Assembly (NCBI GenBank): GCA_001917435.1
Contig: MNEA01000138.1
Span: forward strand, 1-50,734
Source: Acidobacteria bacterium 13_2_20CM_2_57_6
GTDB taxonomy: Bacteria; Acidobacteriota; Terriglobia; Acidiferrales; UBA7541
Reading direction: 5' to 3'
DNA length: 50,734 bases
The position numbers and the translations under genes were made by a program. Below the pieces are notes generated by a model. It saw only the letters and a program-made list of their open reading frames with translations. It ran no database searches and was not told the origin of the DNA. Numbering within the stretch: position 1 is the first letter of the stretch; each line of letters begins with the position of its first letter. This document shows positions 8,239 through 16,693 of the stretch, in pieces.

Positions 8239-10572
8239 TTAAAGGGCCTCAGAGTCATCATCACGATCGCGGGACACGCGGTGGGCGATGGCATCGGAAT
8301 CTTCTTCATGCGGAGCTTCGACGGCTTCCTGCGGGCCATATCCATACGAGTACGGGTAATACCGATACGAGTAGTAATAATCCGGGGCGCCGGAATCCAC
8401 GGCATTGAGGACCACGCCGAGGATGCGGCACTTGACGCTGTTCAGGAGGTCCCGCGTGCGAGTGAAGGCTTCCTTGGGTGTTTCCCCGCTGCGAACGACA
8501 AGGAGCACGCCATCGGCTTGCACAGAAAGAATCACGGCATCCGTGGCGGCCATAATGGGAGGCGAATCGATGACGATAAATTTGAACTTTGTGCGCAGCT
8601 CAGCGATGGCGTCGACGAGTTTGTGGGAAGAGAGTAAATCCGCGGGATTCGGCGGAAGCGGGCCGGTGGGAATGGCGACCAGATTGGGAATCGCGGGATG
8701 CGGAACGGAAACCAAATCAAGGCTGGAAACACCAGCCAGATAGGAACTGAGCCCCGCGTATTTTCCACCGGCTAAATTAAGGAGGCGGCCGATGCCGGGT
8801 TTGCGAAGGTCGGCATCGACGAGCACCGTGCTGTCGCCCAACTGCGCGAGCGTAACGGCAAGATTCCCGGCTGCGGTGGTCTTCCCTTCGCGCGGGAGGG
8901 CACTGGTGACTAAAATAACTTGAGGCGGATGACCGGCCTGGGAAAGCAAAATGGAAGTTCGCAAAGCGCGAAATGCTTCCGACATTTGCGATTTGGGCAA
9001 ATGCTGGGCAACCAACTCGATACGCTTGTCGTGCCCATTCGACGAGAGACCCTGCAGGAGGCCGTGGCGCTTGCCGTTGCCATTCGAACCGGCGAACTGC
9101 GGGACGACCGCAAGGGAGGGCAGGCCTGAAAGCGTTTCAACGTCGTCTGGGGACTTGACGGTGTTGTCCAGATACTCGCGCATCAGAGCCAAGCCCATGC
9201 CGCCGACCAAGCCCACGAGAAAAGCGAGCGCAACGTTGCGAGTCTTGGCGGGACGCGCGGGCGTAGAAGGAATCATGGCGGGATCCACCACGCGGATGTT
9301 CGAAGAACGCAAGCCCTGGGAAATGGCGGTCTCCTTCAACTTGGTCATCAGACCTTCGTAAAGCGTCTTATTGGCCTCGGCTTCGCGCTTGAGGATGTTG
9401 TACTCCACAAGCCTTCCCGCCATCTGGTTTGTCTCCGCCTTCTGCTGGTCGAGGGCCTGCGTTAGGAGCGTTTCGCGCTGTTGCGCTTCGTGGTAGTCGC
9501 TCTCGAGGACATCCAAAATCTTCTGTTTTTCTTTTTCGATAGTTTGATCAAATTCTTTAAGTTGAGCCTGAAGACGCTGCACCTTGGGGAAATTGGGGCC
9601 ATATTGGGCCAAGGCGTCGTTGTACTGCGAGGCGGCATCGCTGCGCTTCTTGAGCAAATCGCCGAGGGCGGAGTTGTTTTGAACCTCGGGCACGGCATCG
9701 AGATTGCCGGCTTTGGCAAACTGGTAGAGCGATTCTTTCTTCATGCGCTCGCTCTGCGCGTCGGTCAACTGCTTGTTAATGTCGGACAGGCGCTGTGTAG
9801 TGATGTTCTGTTTGTCGTCGAGAGTCCAGATCTGGTTTTGGCGTTCGTAGGCGATGCGGGCGTCCTCCGACCGCTGAACCCTGATCTTCAGCTCGCCGAG
9901 TTGATCGGCGAGCCAGCTGGAGGCCTGAGTGGTGGCCTCGTACTTGCTGCGGAAATTCTGCTCAATGTAGGAAGCGATATGGGCATTGACGATGCGAGCG
10001 GCGAGCTGGGGATCCGTGGATTCAAAACTGACGTCCATCAAGCGGCTATTGGGGACGCGCTTCACGCTAAGACTGCCCAAAAACTCAGCAAGTTCAGGCG
10101 GGCGTTTCTGGTTTGCGAGGCTGCCGCTGGCAACTGCTTCCGAGGGCCCGTTGGGCGAAGAAAATTCCGGGCGCGTGGAGAGAGCATTGTTGCGAATGGT
10201 TTGGAGTGCGAGCGTTTCGCTGGTTAGAATCTTGGACTGCGTCTCGATGTAGTTTTCGAGATCCATCATGTAATCGTAGGAATCGGTGCCCTGGAAGGGA
10301 AGGATGTTGGCGTTCTCCCGGTCAATCTCGACGCGGGTAGTGGCCACGTAGACGGGCTGCATGCGGAAGGTGGCAATGGCCACAATGGTGACAACGGCCA
10401 GCATGAAGGAGAGAATCAGCCACTGGTGTTTCCGCAAGATTAGCAGATAGTCGTAAAGGTGGGGCTCGCGAGGGGAGAGTTCAAAACTAGGAACACGGCT
10501 CGACAAAGAGACTACCTCGACAGCACCACTGGAGCCATTTTCGCGCGGTACGAGTTTGTTTTCGTCGGCCAT
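8239..10572 (-). CDS. Wzc-like polysaccharide co-polymerase and tyrosine autokinase (BY-kinase)
   Basis: This 777-aa inner-membrane protein controls polysaccharide chain length and export. Residues 35-75 hold the first membrane helix of a Wzz domain, a long periplasmic coiled-coil region follows (about 180-420), and a second helix lies near 455-475. The cytosolic BY-kinase has Walker A SALPREGKTT (557-566), Walker A' VLVDADLRKP (about 583-592) and Walker B VIDSPP (about 668-673). The C-terminal tail has nine tyrosines between residues 732 and 745 (DYYYSYRYYPYSYGYG), the expected autophosphorylation cluster, and then an acidic end. The gene starts 2 bases after the stop of the Wza-like exporter gene, so the two are co-translated; that gene supplies its outer-membrane partner. 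Confidence 0.95.
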   Translation of the reverse strand: MADENKLVPRENGSSGAVEVVSLSSRVPSFELSPREPHLYDYLLILRKHQWLILSFMLAVVTIVAIATFRMQPVYVATTRVEIDRENANILPFQGTDSYDYMMDLENYIETQSKILTSETLALQTIRNNALSTRPEFSSPNGPSEAVASGSLANQKRPPELAEFLGSLSVKRVPNSRLMDVSFESTDPQLAARIVNAHIASYIEQNFRSKYEATTQASSWLADQLGELKIRVQRSEDARIAYERQNQIWTLDDKQNITTQRLSDINKQLTDAQSERMKKESLYQFAKAGNLDAVPEVQNNSALGDLLKKRSDAASQYNDALAQYGPNFPKVQRLQAQLKEFDQTIEKEKQKILDVLESDYHEAQQRETLLTQALDQQKAETNQMAGRLVEYNILKREAEANKTLYEGLMTKLKETAISQGLRSSNIRVVDPAMIPSTPARPAKTRNVALAFLVGLVGGMGLALMREYLDNTVKSPDDVETLSGLPSLAVVPQFAGSNGNGKRHGLLQGLSSNGHDKRIELVAQHLPKSQMSEAFRALRTSILLSQAGHPPQVILVTSALPREGKTTAAGNLAVTLAQLGDSTVLVDADLRKPGIGRLLNLAGGKYAGLSSYLAGVSSLDLVSVPHPAIPNLVAIPTGPLPPNPADLLSSHKLVDAIAELRTKFKFIVIDSPPIMAATDAVILSVQADGVLLVVRSGETPKEAFTRTRDLLNSVKCRILGVVLNAVDSGAPDYYYSYRYYPYSYGYGPQEAVEAPHEEDSDAIAHRVSRDRDDDSEAL

Positions 10573-10574
10573 CG

Positions 10575-11747
10575 TCAGCGGTACGCCACCCGATAGAGAG
10601 CAACACCGGTCCCGAGAGCAATTCCCAATTCCACGGTACGGAGCATGGCCTTCTTCGCGGCGCTGTCTGGCACGTACAAAATGTCACTGGGCTGAAGCTG
10701 CACATCTTCCGCCTGCCGTGCCATCACCTTCTTAAGATCGACGGCAACTTCGTGTTGCTGCCCTTGGGTGTCTTTGCGGACGATGACGGCATGATCCCTT
10801 TTCGCGGTGGAGTTCAGACCGCCGGCGAGAGCCAAAACCTTCAGGGTGGTCATCTGCCCGCGGTCATTGGCAAGAACGAATCCACCGGGCCTGCCCACGG
10901 CGCCGAGGACGTAGACGATTCCGGAGTGGGGGACGGTAACGATATCGCCCGCCTGAAGAATAATATTGTTCGTGGCGTCGCCAGTCTCCATCAGTTCGTT
11001 CAAATTGACGGTGATCGTATTCTTCAAGACAGGAGGATCGGCAATCGCGGAAGAATTCGAGGAGGTATTGGGTACTGCAGCCGCGGTGGAACCGGACTCC
11101 TGCGACGGGTGCGCGGGCGACCCAGCAGAGGCAGCGGCTGGAGCCAGATCTTCTGGGCCGATCGCGGGAGGCTCCGATGGATCGGATGGCGTGTCCTGGG
11201 AGGGCCGGTTCACAATCACCGTGTCGCCGGCGTCGTTGGCAACGCCTCCAGCTTCAGCCAAGACTTCGAGAAGCGTCACCGGCCGGTCGGCCTGGTAAAC
11301 CATGGGATGCGCGACGGCGCCCACGACAGTTATGGGCTTGCTCTTTCTCTCCTTAACGCTGAGGCTCACTTCGGCATGAGAGACCAGACCATTGGACTCG
11401 AGCACTTCGGATATCTTCTGTTCGGCCTGGACTTCGGTTAATCCGGCGACGTGCAGGCGAACCGGCACCAGGGGCATCCCGATCGATCCCGTCTGGCTGA
11501 CACGTACTTCGCGGCTGAGCTCCTTTACATCGAAAACTTCAATGTCCAGCAGGTCGCCATTACCGATGACGTAGTCATGCTGCATGATCCGCGCGGCGGC
11601 GGACATTGAACGTATGCGGTCGTTGACTTGTTGAGGCGTCTCGAGTACGGCCTGCTGTGCGCCGCTGGTTGGGGGCAGAACCAGTGACCCTAGCAGGACA
11701 GCCGGAACGCAAAACCACACCAACGCACCCAGTCTTGCTGGCTGCAT
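10575..11747 (-). CDS. Wza-like polysaccharide export protein with SLBB domains
   Basis: This outer-membrane/periplasmic export channel protein of about 390 aa has a Poly_export domain (YVIGNGDLLDIEVFDVKEL, then TGSIGMPLVPVRLHVAGL) followed by SLBB-type domains (VVGAVAHPMVYQ; YVLGAVGRPGGFVL). The ATG at 11747 is chosen because it gives a clean signal peptide (ALVWFCVPAVLLGSLVL, cleavage near SGAQQ). A longer reading from 11984 would overlap the polymerase gene by almost 190 bases and adds non-membrane sequence. A Pro/Ser/Ala-rich linker lies around residues 180-230. No lipobox Cys is seen at the predicted cleavage site, unlike E. coli Wza. It lies between the polymerase and the kinase genes in the operon. 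Confidence 0.9.
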   Translation of the reverse strand: MQPARLGALVWFCVPAVLLGSLVLPPTSGAQQAVLETPQQVNDRIRSMSAAARIMQHDYVIGNGDLLDIEVFDVKELSREVRVSQTGSIGMPLVPVRLHVAGLTEVQAEQKISEVLESNGLVSHAEVSLSVKERKSKPITVVGAVAHPMVYQADRPVTLLEVLAEAGGVANDAGDTVIVNRPSQDTPSDPSEPPAIGPEDLAPAAASAGSPAHPSQESGSTAAAVPNTSSNSSAIADPPVLKNTITVNLNELMETGDATNNIILQAGDIVTVPHSGIVYVLGAVGRPGGFVLANDRGQMTTLKVLALAGGLNSTAKRDHAVIVRKDTQGQQHEVAVDLKKVMARQAEDVQLQPSDILYVPDSAAKKAMLRTVELGIALGTGVALYRVAYR

Positions 11748-11796
11748 GAGATAGATGACCCCGAGGCTGATTATACAGCGAGAAGGCTCAATTCCA

Positions 11797-13053
11797 TCAG
11801 CGATTTGTGGTGTCCTGATGACGGGAGCGCGCGGGAACCATAGAAGGGACATCGGAAGTTGCCAGGAGGGCCAAAAGAAAAAACAGCAGCGCGTTCGAGG
11901 GAATATGCAGATTGAAATCGACGGTGCTGTGGACGAGGAAGCCAGCGCAAGCCACCAAGCCGGAGAGCTGCAAGGATCCGGCAAAAGAATTCTGAAGCTG
12001 ACGCATCCTACTCAGGGATTCTCTGAACAAAACAGCCAAGAACCAAGCACAGCAGAGTCCTCCAAGAATCCCGGTTTCGGCCAGGGCCTCGAGGTAGTCG
12101 TTGTGTGTGTGATTGACAGTTTTCCCATCGTAGAGGGTTTCGTACGGCGGATAAACGATCTGCAGAGTTCCGAGTCCCGTTCCTGTCAACGGGTGATGAA
12201 GGAAGATTTGCCAGGTGTCCCGGCGCATCGAGGCACGCTTGCCGGCGGTCACCTCAAGAGATTGGAACGAAGAAAAGCGCTCGAGGACCTGACTGACGCC
12301 AAGCCAGGAAACCATCAGCAATGCCAGCAGCAGCACGGCGCCACCGGCAAATAATTGCTTTCCCTTCGTGCGCCGCTGAATCATCACCAGAGCCAATACA
12401 GCCAACTCGACGCCGAAACTTACGAAACCTCCCCGCGAAACGGAGAGGAAAAGTGCGCCAATCGGAATGATCGCGAATAGCCCGACGACAGGCCGGCGTT
12501 CGCGCCGAACCCTGCCCAAGACCAGAGGAACGAGAGATAGAGGGAGAATTAATTCCACGAAACCGGCAAAATGGTTGCGGTTGACGTAGGGTCCGAATGG
12601 AATCCCGCCGTATTCCATATCGCGAAACCAATAAAGCTTGCCGTTGAAGGTAAGGTGCTGGAGAACGCCGAAAAGGCTGACCAAGAATCCGAAAATCATC
12701 CCGAACCAAATGAACCCTCGCCAATCCTGAAGAGTGCGGAAAGCTTGCAGGGCAAGAAAGAGGAGGATGACGTCGGAGACGAGAAGCAAGAGTTCCATGC
12801 GCGTGCTGTAGGAAGAGGCTGTGCCATGAAAAAGCCACTGGCCCAAGACGATCAACGAAAGAGCTGCGAGCGGAGGGATAAGAGGAGAAAAAACAATTTG
12901 CTCTTCTTTTGTGAAATAAATCCACAGGGCCCAGGCGAGAAAAAGCAATCCGGCCCCGGTCTCAAAGACTGCTCGCGCCCAATCCTCGACACCTCCATGC
13001 GCGGCGACAGCAAATACAGCCAGCGTGCAAATGCCGAAGCGCAGCAGCCTCAT
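11797..13053 (-). CDS. O-antigen ligase/polymerase-like (Wzy_C) membrane protein
   Basis: This 418-aa polytopic membrane protein has about ten hydrophobic segments. A large periplasmic loop before the last helices carries TGTGLGTLQIVYPPYE and HTHNDYLEALAETGILG, the Wzy_C signature of O-antigen ligases and polymerases. It probably polymerises or ligates lipid-linked repeat units for the exopolysaccharide. Its ATG overlaps the stop of the preceding TPR gene by four bases (ATGA), so the two are translationally coupled. The next gene, the Wza-like exporter, starts 49 bases downstream. Ligase and polymerase cannot be told apart by sequence alone; the capsule-type context favours polymerase. Confidence 0.9.
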   Translation of the reverse strand: MRLLRFGICTLAVFAVAAHGGVEDWARAVFETGAGLLFLAWALWIYFTKEEQIVFSPLIPPLAALSLIVLGQWLFHGTASSYSTRMELLLLVSDVILLFLALQAFRTLQDWRGFIWFGMIFGFLVSLFGVLQHLTFNGKLYWFRDMEYGGIPFGPYVNRNHFAGFVELILPLSLVPLVLGRVRRERRPVVGLFAIIPIGALFLSVSRGGFVSFGVELAVLALVMIQRRTKGKQLFAGGAVLLLALLMVSWLGVSQVLERFSSFQSLEVTAGKRASMRRDTWQIFLHHPLTGTGLGTLQIVYPPYETLYDGKTVNHTHNDYLEALAETGILGGLCCAWFLAVLFRESLSRMRQLQNSFAGSLQLSGLVACAGFLVHSTVDFNLHIPSNALLFFLLALLATSDVPSMVPARSRHQDTTNR

Positions 13054-14345
13054 GGTTTGGGATGCTCCGCAAGCTCCGGAACCAGAGCGACGTCATCCAC
13101 CCAGGCCGTTCCCTGAATTTTGCCATCAGCTTCCTCGCTGGGAAAACGGACTAAGCAAACTTGCATTTCCTGAACTTCTTTACTCGAGGACCACGGCGCC
13201 TCGACACGCGTCCAAGGCGTGGTGCCGTGAACTTCCGATGTGACAACGGAGGAAGCATCCTGGGCTCCGAGTGAATGCAAGTGGAAACGGATTCCCTGGT
13301 CCGTGGTGAGGGCTCTGGTTCTGACCCATGCCGAGAAACGATAGGCAGTGGAAGGCTGCAAGGGGACGTAATGACAAACACCCGCGAAATTGACGTTGGA
13401 GTTCCCGTCAAAAATCAAACGCAAGGAACGATTGCCGGAGTGTTTCTCTTGAGTGTCAAAGCCGATTTGGACATCGCGGGATGCTTCAGAGATTAGCCAG
13501 GAAAAACCACCATTCTTGACATTTGATTCGAATCCGCTGTCCCACAGAATCGAGCCCGGAGGACCCTGCAGATCAGCAAGGCCAGCAAACAAGACGGCCT
13601 GGTCCCAGACTCGGCTGGCTTCGCCGATGCGCCGTTCAGTCATCAGAGCGTCGACTAGGGGGAAGGAATCATACAAGGAAATGCGAGGATGCATGGAGAC
13701 GAGCCGCTCCCAAACTTTGAGGGCATTTTCAGTGTGTCTGTCTTCCGATTGGTCCCGAATCACGTCGAGGTAAGCATCGCTAATGACCGGCAAGACGTGA
13801 TCGAGCGCGGCTTCGATAGTGGAACCAGCGCGAAGGGAGCGAGAGAACGCTTCGGCGGCGCGCTTGGGATCAGCTTGGACCGCCAGACGCATTTCCGCGA
13901 ATGCCGGCTCAAGTTCTCCCTGCCGCAACAGGAAATTCCCGTATCGCCAAGAAACCTCGGCGGAAAGCGGATAAATCTTCTTGGCGTGCAGATAGGCGTC
14001 ACGCGCCGCAGCTAAGTTGTCGTCCGATTCGTAGGAGGCGGCAAGATCCAGCCACGATTGCCACGATGCCGGATTCAACGAGATCGCCGAAAGGTAGGAG
14101 CGAATGCCGCGGGCGGTATCTGGATCCGCGGGGTTGTACTGCCAATAGCGGCCAAGTAGATACCAATTCCGCGGGTCCATTGGCTCCAGGCGCGTGGCGC
14201 GCTCAATGGCTTGAGACGTTTGCAAACCAGCGTAGTGGACAGCAAACGCATTTCGGATGCTGAAGAAAGAAAGGATGAAGGCGACAGTAAAAGAAGCAGT
14301 AACAAGCCCCGCTCGCTGCGCATTGTTGGAGAGACGCAGAATCAT
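13050..14345 (-). CDS. Membrane-anchored TPR protein with C-terminal carbohydrate-binding-like domain
   Basis: The 431-aa product is the first gene of the exopolysaccharide operon. An N-terminal hydrophobic helix (about residues 12-35) anchors it. Residues 40-170 look like TPR repeats (NWYLLGRYWQYNP; SWQSWLDLAASYESDDNLAAARDAYLHAKKIYP). Residues about 265-425 resemble a jelly-roll carbohydrate-binding module: ILWDSGFESNVKNGGFSW, SGNRSLRLIFDG, YRFSAWVRT and AWVDDVALV are typical of CBM4/9-like folds. No catalytic motif is visible. It may scaffold the polymerase, whose gene it overlaps by ATGA, and bind the growing glycan. Function is inferred from architecture and position only. Confidence 0.75.
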   Translation of the reverse strand: MILRLSNNAQRAGLVTASFTVAFILSFFSIRNAFAVHYAGLQTSQAIERATRLEPMDPRNWYLLGRYWQYNPADPDTARGIRSYLSAISLNPASWQSWLDLAASYESDDNLAAARDAYLHAKKIYPLSAEVSWRYGNFLLRQGELEPAFAEMRLAVQADPKRAAEAFSRSLRAGSTIEAALDHVLPVISDAYLDVIRDQSEDRHTENALKVWERLVSMHPRISLYDSFPLVDALMTERRIGEASRVWDQAVLFAGLADLQGPPGSILWDSGFESNVKNGGFSWLISEASRDVQIGFDTQEKHSGNRSLRLIFDGNSNVNFAGVCHYVPLQPSTAYRFSAWVRTRALTTDQGIRFHLHSLGAQDASSVVTSEVHGTTPWTRVEAPWSSSKEVQEMQVCLVRFPSEEADGKIQGTAWVDDVALVPELAEHPKP

Positions 14346-14675
14346 TCTCCGGTACTGTGCCTAGAGGACTTCGGAGTTGCAAGTCAAAAGACGATGGAGT
14401 CTCGGAACCATCGCGCTCTTGCGCAATTTTCAGAGTTCCCGAATCTGCCTTGCCCAGAAGCTTGAGGAACGCGCCGCAATTGCCGCGGGTGAAAGCTGAA
14501 AGTACAATAGGCCTCCAGCTAAGCAACGTTTTAGCACGAAATACGAGTTGCCCGCAGAAATGCAATCTATAGTGTGCCTGGGCAGGATGGAGATGCCGTT
14601 TTTTCGGAGGAAGCTGAAGCCAGTGTTTTTTCAAGATCTGGAGTGCGGGGGCACTCGAATGGAAAGGCAAGCTGA
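14346..14675. other. Divergent intergenic region between the polysaccharide operon and the RiPP cluster
   Basis: This 330-base gap separates two divergent transcription units. It contains a candidate plus-strand sigma70 promoter (14480-14508) and a short uncertain reading frame that ends overlapping the cyclase start. A minus-strand TTGACT (14382-14387) lies in front of the TPR gene, but its -10 is poor. No RRE or peptidase gene is hidden here in any frame that was examined. Confidence 0.6.
14480..14508 (+). promoter_or_regulatory. Candidate sigma70 promoter of the lasso-like cluster
   Basis: The -35 TTGCCG (14480-14485) and -10 TACAAT (14503-14508) are separated by exactly 17 bases. The -10 matches consensus at 5 of 6 positions and the -35 at 4 of 6. 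Transcription would start near 14515, giving a leader of about 160 bases before the cyclase gene. Confidence 0.5.
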
Positions 14676-14679
14676 GTGA
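14593..14679 (+). CDS. Possible short leader peptide before the cyclase (uncertain)
   Basis: A 28-codon frame begins at ATG 14593 with AGGA five bases upstream, and its TGA overlaps the cyclase GTG start (GTGA). In-frame ATG/TTG codons further upstream would give 39-44 residues. The peptide is basic and aromatic (MPFFRRKLKPVFFQDLEC...). It lacks the YxxPxL leader pattern of the 16525 precursor and resembles nothing recognised. The overlap and ribosome site are the only support; it may be chance. Confidence 0.2.
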   Translation: MPFFRRKLKPVFFQDLECGGTRMERQAE

Positions 14680-16505
14680 GCGGAATCGTCGGCATTTACC
14701 ATCGGGACGGCGCGCCGATCGAGCGGGCGTTTTTGAAGTCGCTCGCGGATTTCCTTGCTTACCGCGGCCCGGATTCTCGCGAGTGTTGGGTTGACGGCTC
14801 GGTCGGGCTGGGGCATGCGATGCTGCGGACCACGCACGAATCGCTGAACGAGCGTCAGCCTGCGAGTCTCGATGGGCGATTCTGGATCACGGCCGACGCG
14901 AGACTGGATGCCAGAGCGGAACTCTTACAGGAACTTAAGCAACGCGGGCGCGAAGCGCAGCCCGGGGCTCCGGATTCCGAGCTGATCCTGCACGCATACG
15001 CTGCGTGGGGTCTGGCTTGCGTGGATCATTTGCGTGGGGATTTTTCGTTTGGCATCTGGGACGCGCGGAACAGGCAACTGGTTTGCGCGAGGGATCATTT
15101 TGGGATTAAACCTTTTTACTACGCGCAGCTTGGCGAAGCTTTTATTTTCAGTAACACGCTGAATTGTATTCGAATACATCCCGCTGTCTCCGGGCGATTG
15201 AACGATCTTGCCATCTCTGATTTTCTCCTCTTTGACATGATCCGGGAACCTGGAGCTACTTCTTTCGCAGATATCCAGAGGCTGGCGCCCGCACATATCC
15301 TTGTTTGCAACGAAGACAGCGTTTCTGTGCACCGCTATTGGAAGCTGCCAGTGAGCGCCCCCATCCATCACAAGCGACCAAGCGAATGTGTCGAACAATT
15401 CCGGGGACTTCTGGATCGTGCCGTCGCAGACAGGTTGAGAACAAGCAGCGTGGGCGTCTTCATGAGCGGCGGACTCGATTCTCCAACAGTGGCAGCCAGC
15501 GCGCAGCGGATCTTGGCTGGAAATGGGCCTGACTTCAGCGTGAGGGCATACACCGAGGTCTTCGAAAATTTGATTCCACACGAGGAAGGCCCTTACGCGG
15601 GGCTCGTGGCTGAAGCTTTGAGGGTCCCAATCGCATTTCAAGTGAGTGATGAGACCGGTTTGTGGAAATATCTGGATCACCAAAACCATGATTGGCCTGA
15701 ACCCTCGCATTTGCCCTGTTCGGATGGGGGACTAGCACAAATGCGTCAGGTTGCGGCCCGTAACCGCGTAGCATTGACTGGATTTGGAGGCGACCCCGCA
15801 CTTTCCTGCCTGCTTTCTGTTCATTTCTTGCAGTTGCTCAAGAAGTGGCAGTTTGGCCGCACGCTGGCTGACGCGATTCGATATCTGACGGCCGAGGGCC
15901 GATTTTCGCGACTATACGTTCGCACGCGCTGGCAGAGATGGTTTGCATCCAAGAGCCAAGTGCCTCACTACCCGGTATGGCTTAATCCGGGCCTGGAAAA
16001 ACGCTTGGATTTGCGCGGGCGGTGGGAAGCGTTGACAGGGGCCACGGTTCAGAATGAATCCGCTCGCCCTGTTGCCTATGAAGCGATAGCTGATCCCACC
16101 TGGGCGGCTTTGTTTGAACGATACGATTCGACGGTAACGGGTGTTCCCGTGGAAGTGCGTCACCCCTTTTTTGACCTGCAATTGATTGGTTTCTTGCTGG
16201 CTTTACCGGCGCTGCCATGGTGTTCCGACAAGGAGTTGCTGCGCGAGGCTGCTCGGGGCATCCTGCCGGATGCGGTCCGCCTGCGACCTAAGTCGCCGCT
16301 ACCGGCGGATCCGTTGATCGCGCTTCTTCAGCGGCCGGAGTCAGCGTGGGTGGATTGGTTTGAAGCTGATCCCGAGCTCGGGCGATATGTGGAGCGGAGA
16401 TCTGTTCCGAAAGTTTTTGGAGAAAAGGATCCCTGGAGCGCATGGATTCATCTTCGACCACTCAGTCTGAACTTCTGGTTGCGGTCTAAGGCGGCAGCGG
16501 GATAG
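14676..16505 (+). CDS. Lasso-peptide-type macrolactam synthetase (asparagine synthetase B homologue)
   Basis: The 609-aa protein should use ATP to adenylate a side-chain carboxylate in the precursor and close the macrolactam ring. Residues 1-200 are the class-II glutaminase-like domain (YRGPDS at 29-34, DFSFGIWDA, ARDHFGIKPFYYA). However, the sequence begins MSGIVGIYH: residue 2 is Ser where glutamine-dependent asparagine synthetases have the catalytic Cys, so it cannot hydrolyse glutamine in the usual way. This is the pattern of lasso cyclases. The ATP-pyrophosphatase loop is intact (SGGLDS, 264-269). The GTG at 14676 follows GGAAAGG by 8 bases. The precursor gene starts 19 bases after its stop. 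An exopolysaccharide-associated asparagine-synthetase-like role is the alternative, but the precursor next door favours lasso maturation. Confidence 0.85.
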   Translation: MSGIVGIYHRDGAPIERAFLKSLADFLAYRGPDSRECWVDGSVGLGHAMLRTTHESLNERQPASLDGRFWITADARLDARAELLQELKQRGREAQPGAPDSELILHAYAAWGLACVDHLRGDFSFGIWDARNRQLVCARDHFGIKPFYYAQLGEAFIFSNTLNCIRIHPAVSGRLNDLAISDFLLFDMIREPGATSFADIQRLAPAHILVCNEDSVSVHRYWKLPVSAPIHHKRPSECVEQFRGLLDRAVADRLRTSSVGVFMSGGLDSPTVAASAQRILAGNGPDFSVRAYTEVFENLIPHEEGPYAGLVAEALRVPIAFQVSDETGLWKYLDHQNHDWPEPSHLPCSDGGLAQMRQVAARNRVALTGFGGDPALSCLLSVHFLQLLKKWQFGRTLADAIRYLTAEGRFSRLYVRTRWQRWFASKSQVPHYPVWLNPGLEKRLDLRGRWEALTGATVQNESARPVAYEAIADPTWAALFERYDSTVTGVPVEVRHPFFDLQLIGFLLALPALPWCSDKELLREAARGILPDAVRLRPKSPLPADPLIALLQRPESAWVDWFEADPELGRYVERRSVPKVFGEKDPWSAWIHLRPLSLNFWLRSKAAAG

Positions 16506-16524
16506 ACTTATTTGGAGGCGCCTA

Positions 16525-16671
16525 GTGACGTCGAATTCGCAGGAGTTTGACAAGAGAAAAAAGCCGTATCAAAAACCTATGCTCCGGGTTTACGGGGACG
16601 TCCAAGCGCTAACTAGGGCAACGACCAATATTATGGCCAAGCACGACGGCCAAGCTAATAAGACCAATTGA
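16525..16671 (+). CDS. Lasso-like RiPP precursor peptide (48 aa)
   Basis: This small gene encodes a probable ribosomal precursor. The GTG start at 16525 lies six bases after a strong GGAGG (16514-16518). A charged N-terminus is followed by KKPYQKPMLRVYGDVQALT (residues 12-30). This matches the lasso leader pattern Y-x2-P-x-L-x3-G-x5-T: Tyr15, Pro18, Leu20, Gly24, Thr30. By the rule that the conserved Thr lies at -2, the leader is residues 1-31 and the core is ATTNIMAKHDGQANKTN (32-48). The only acidic core residue is Asp41: position 10 by this rule, 9 if cleavage follows Ala32, 8 if it follows Thr33. The gene sits between the cyclase and the kinase. The precursor call is inference from the motif and position. 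Confidence 0.75.
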   Translation: MTSNSQEFDKRKKPYQKPMLRVYGDVQALTRATTNIMAKHDGQANKTN

Positions 16672-16693
16672 CGGCGGCCTCCTCGAGGAACTC

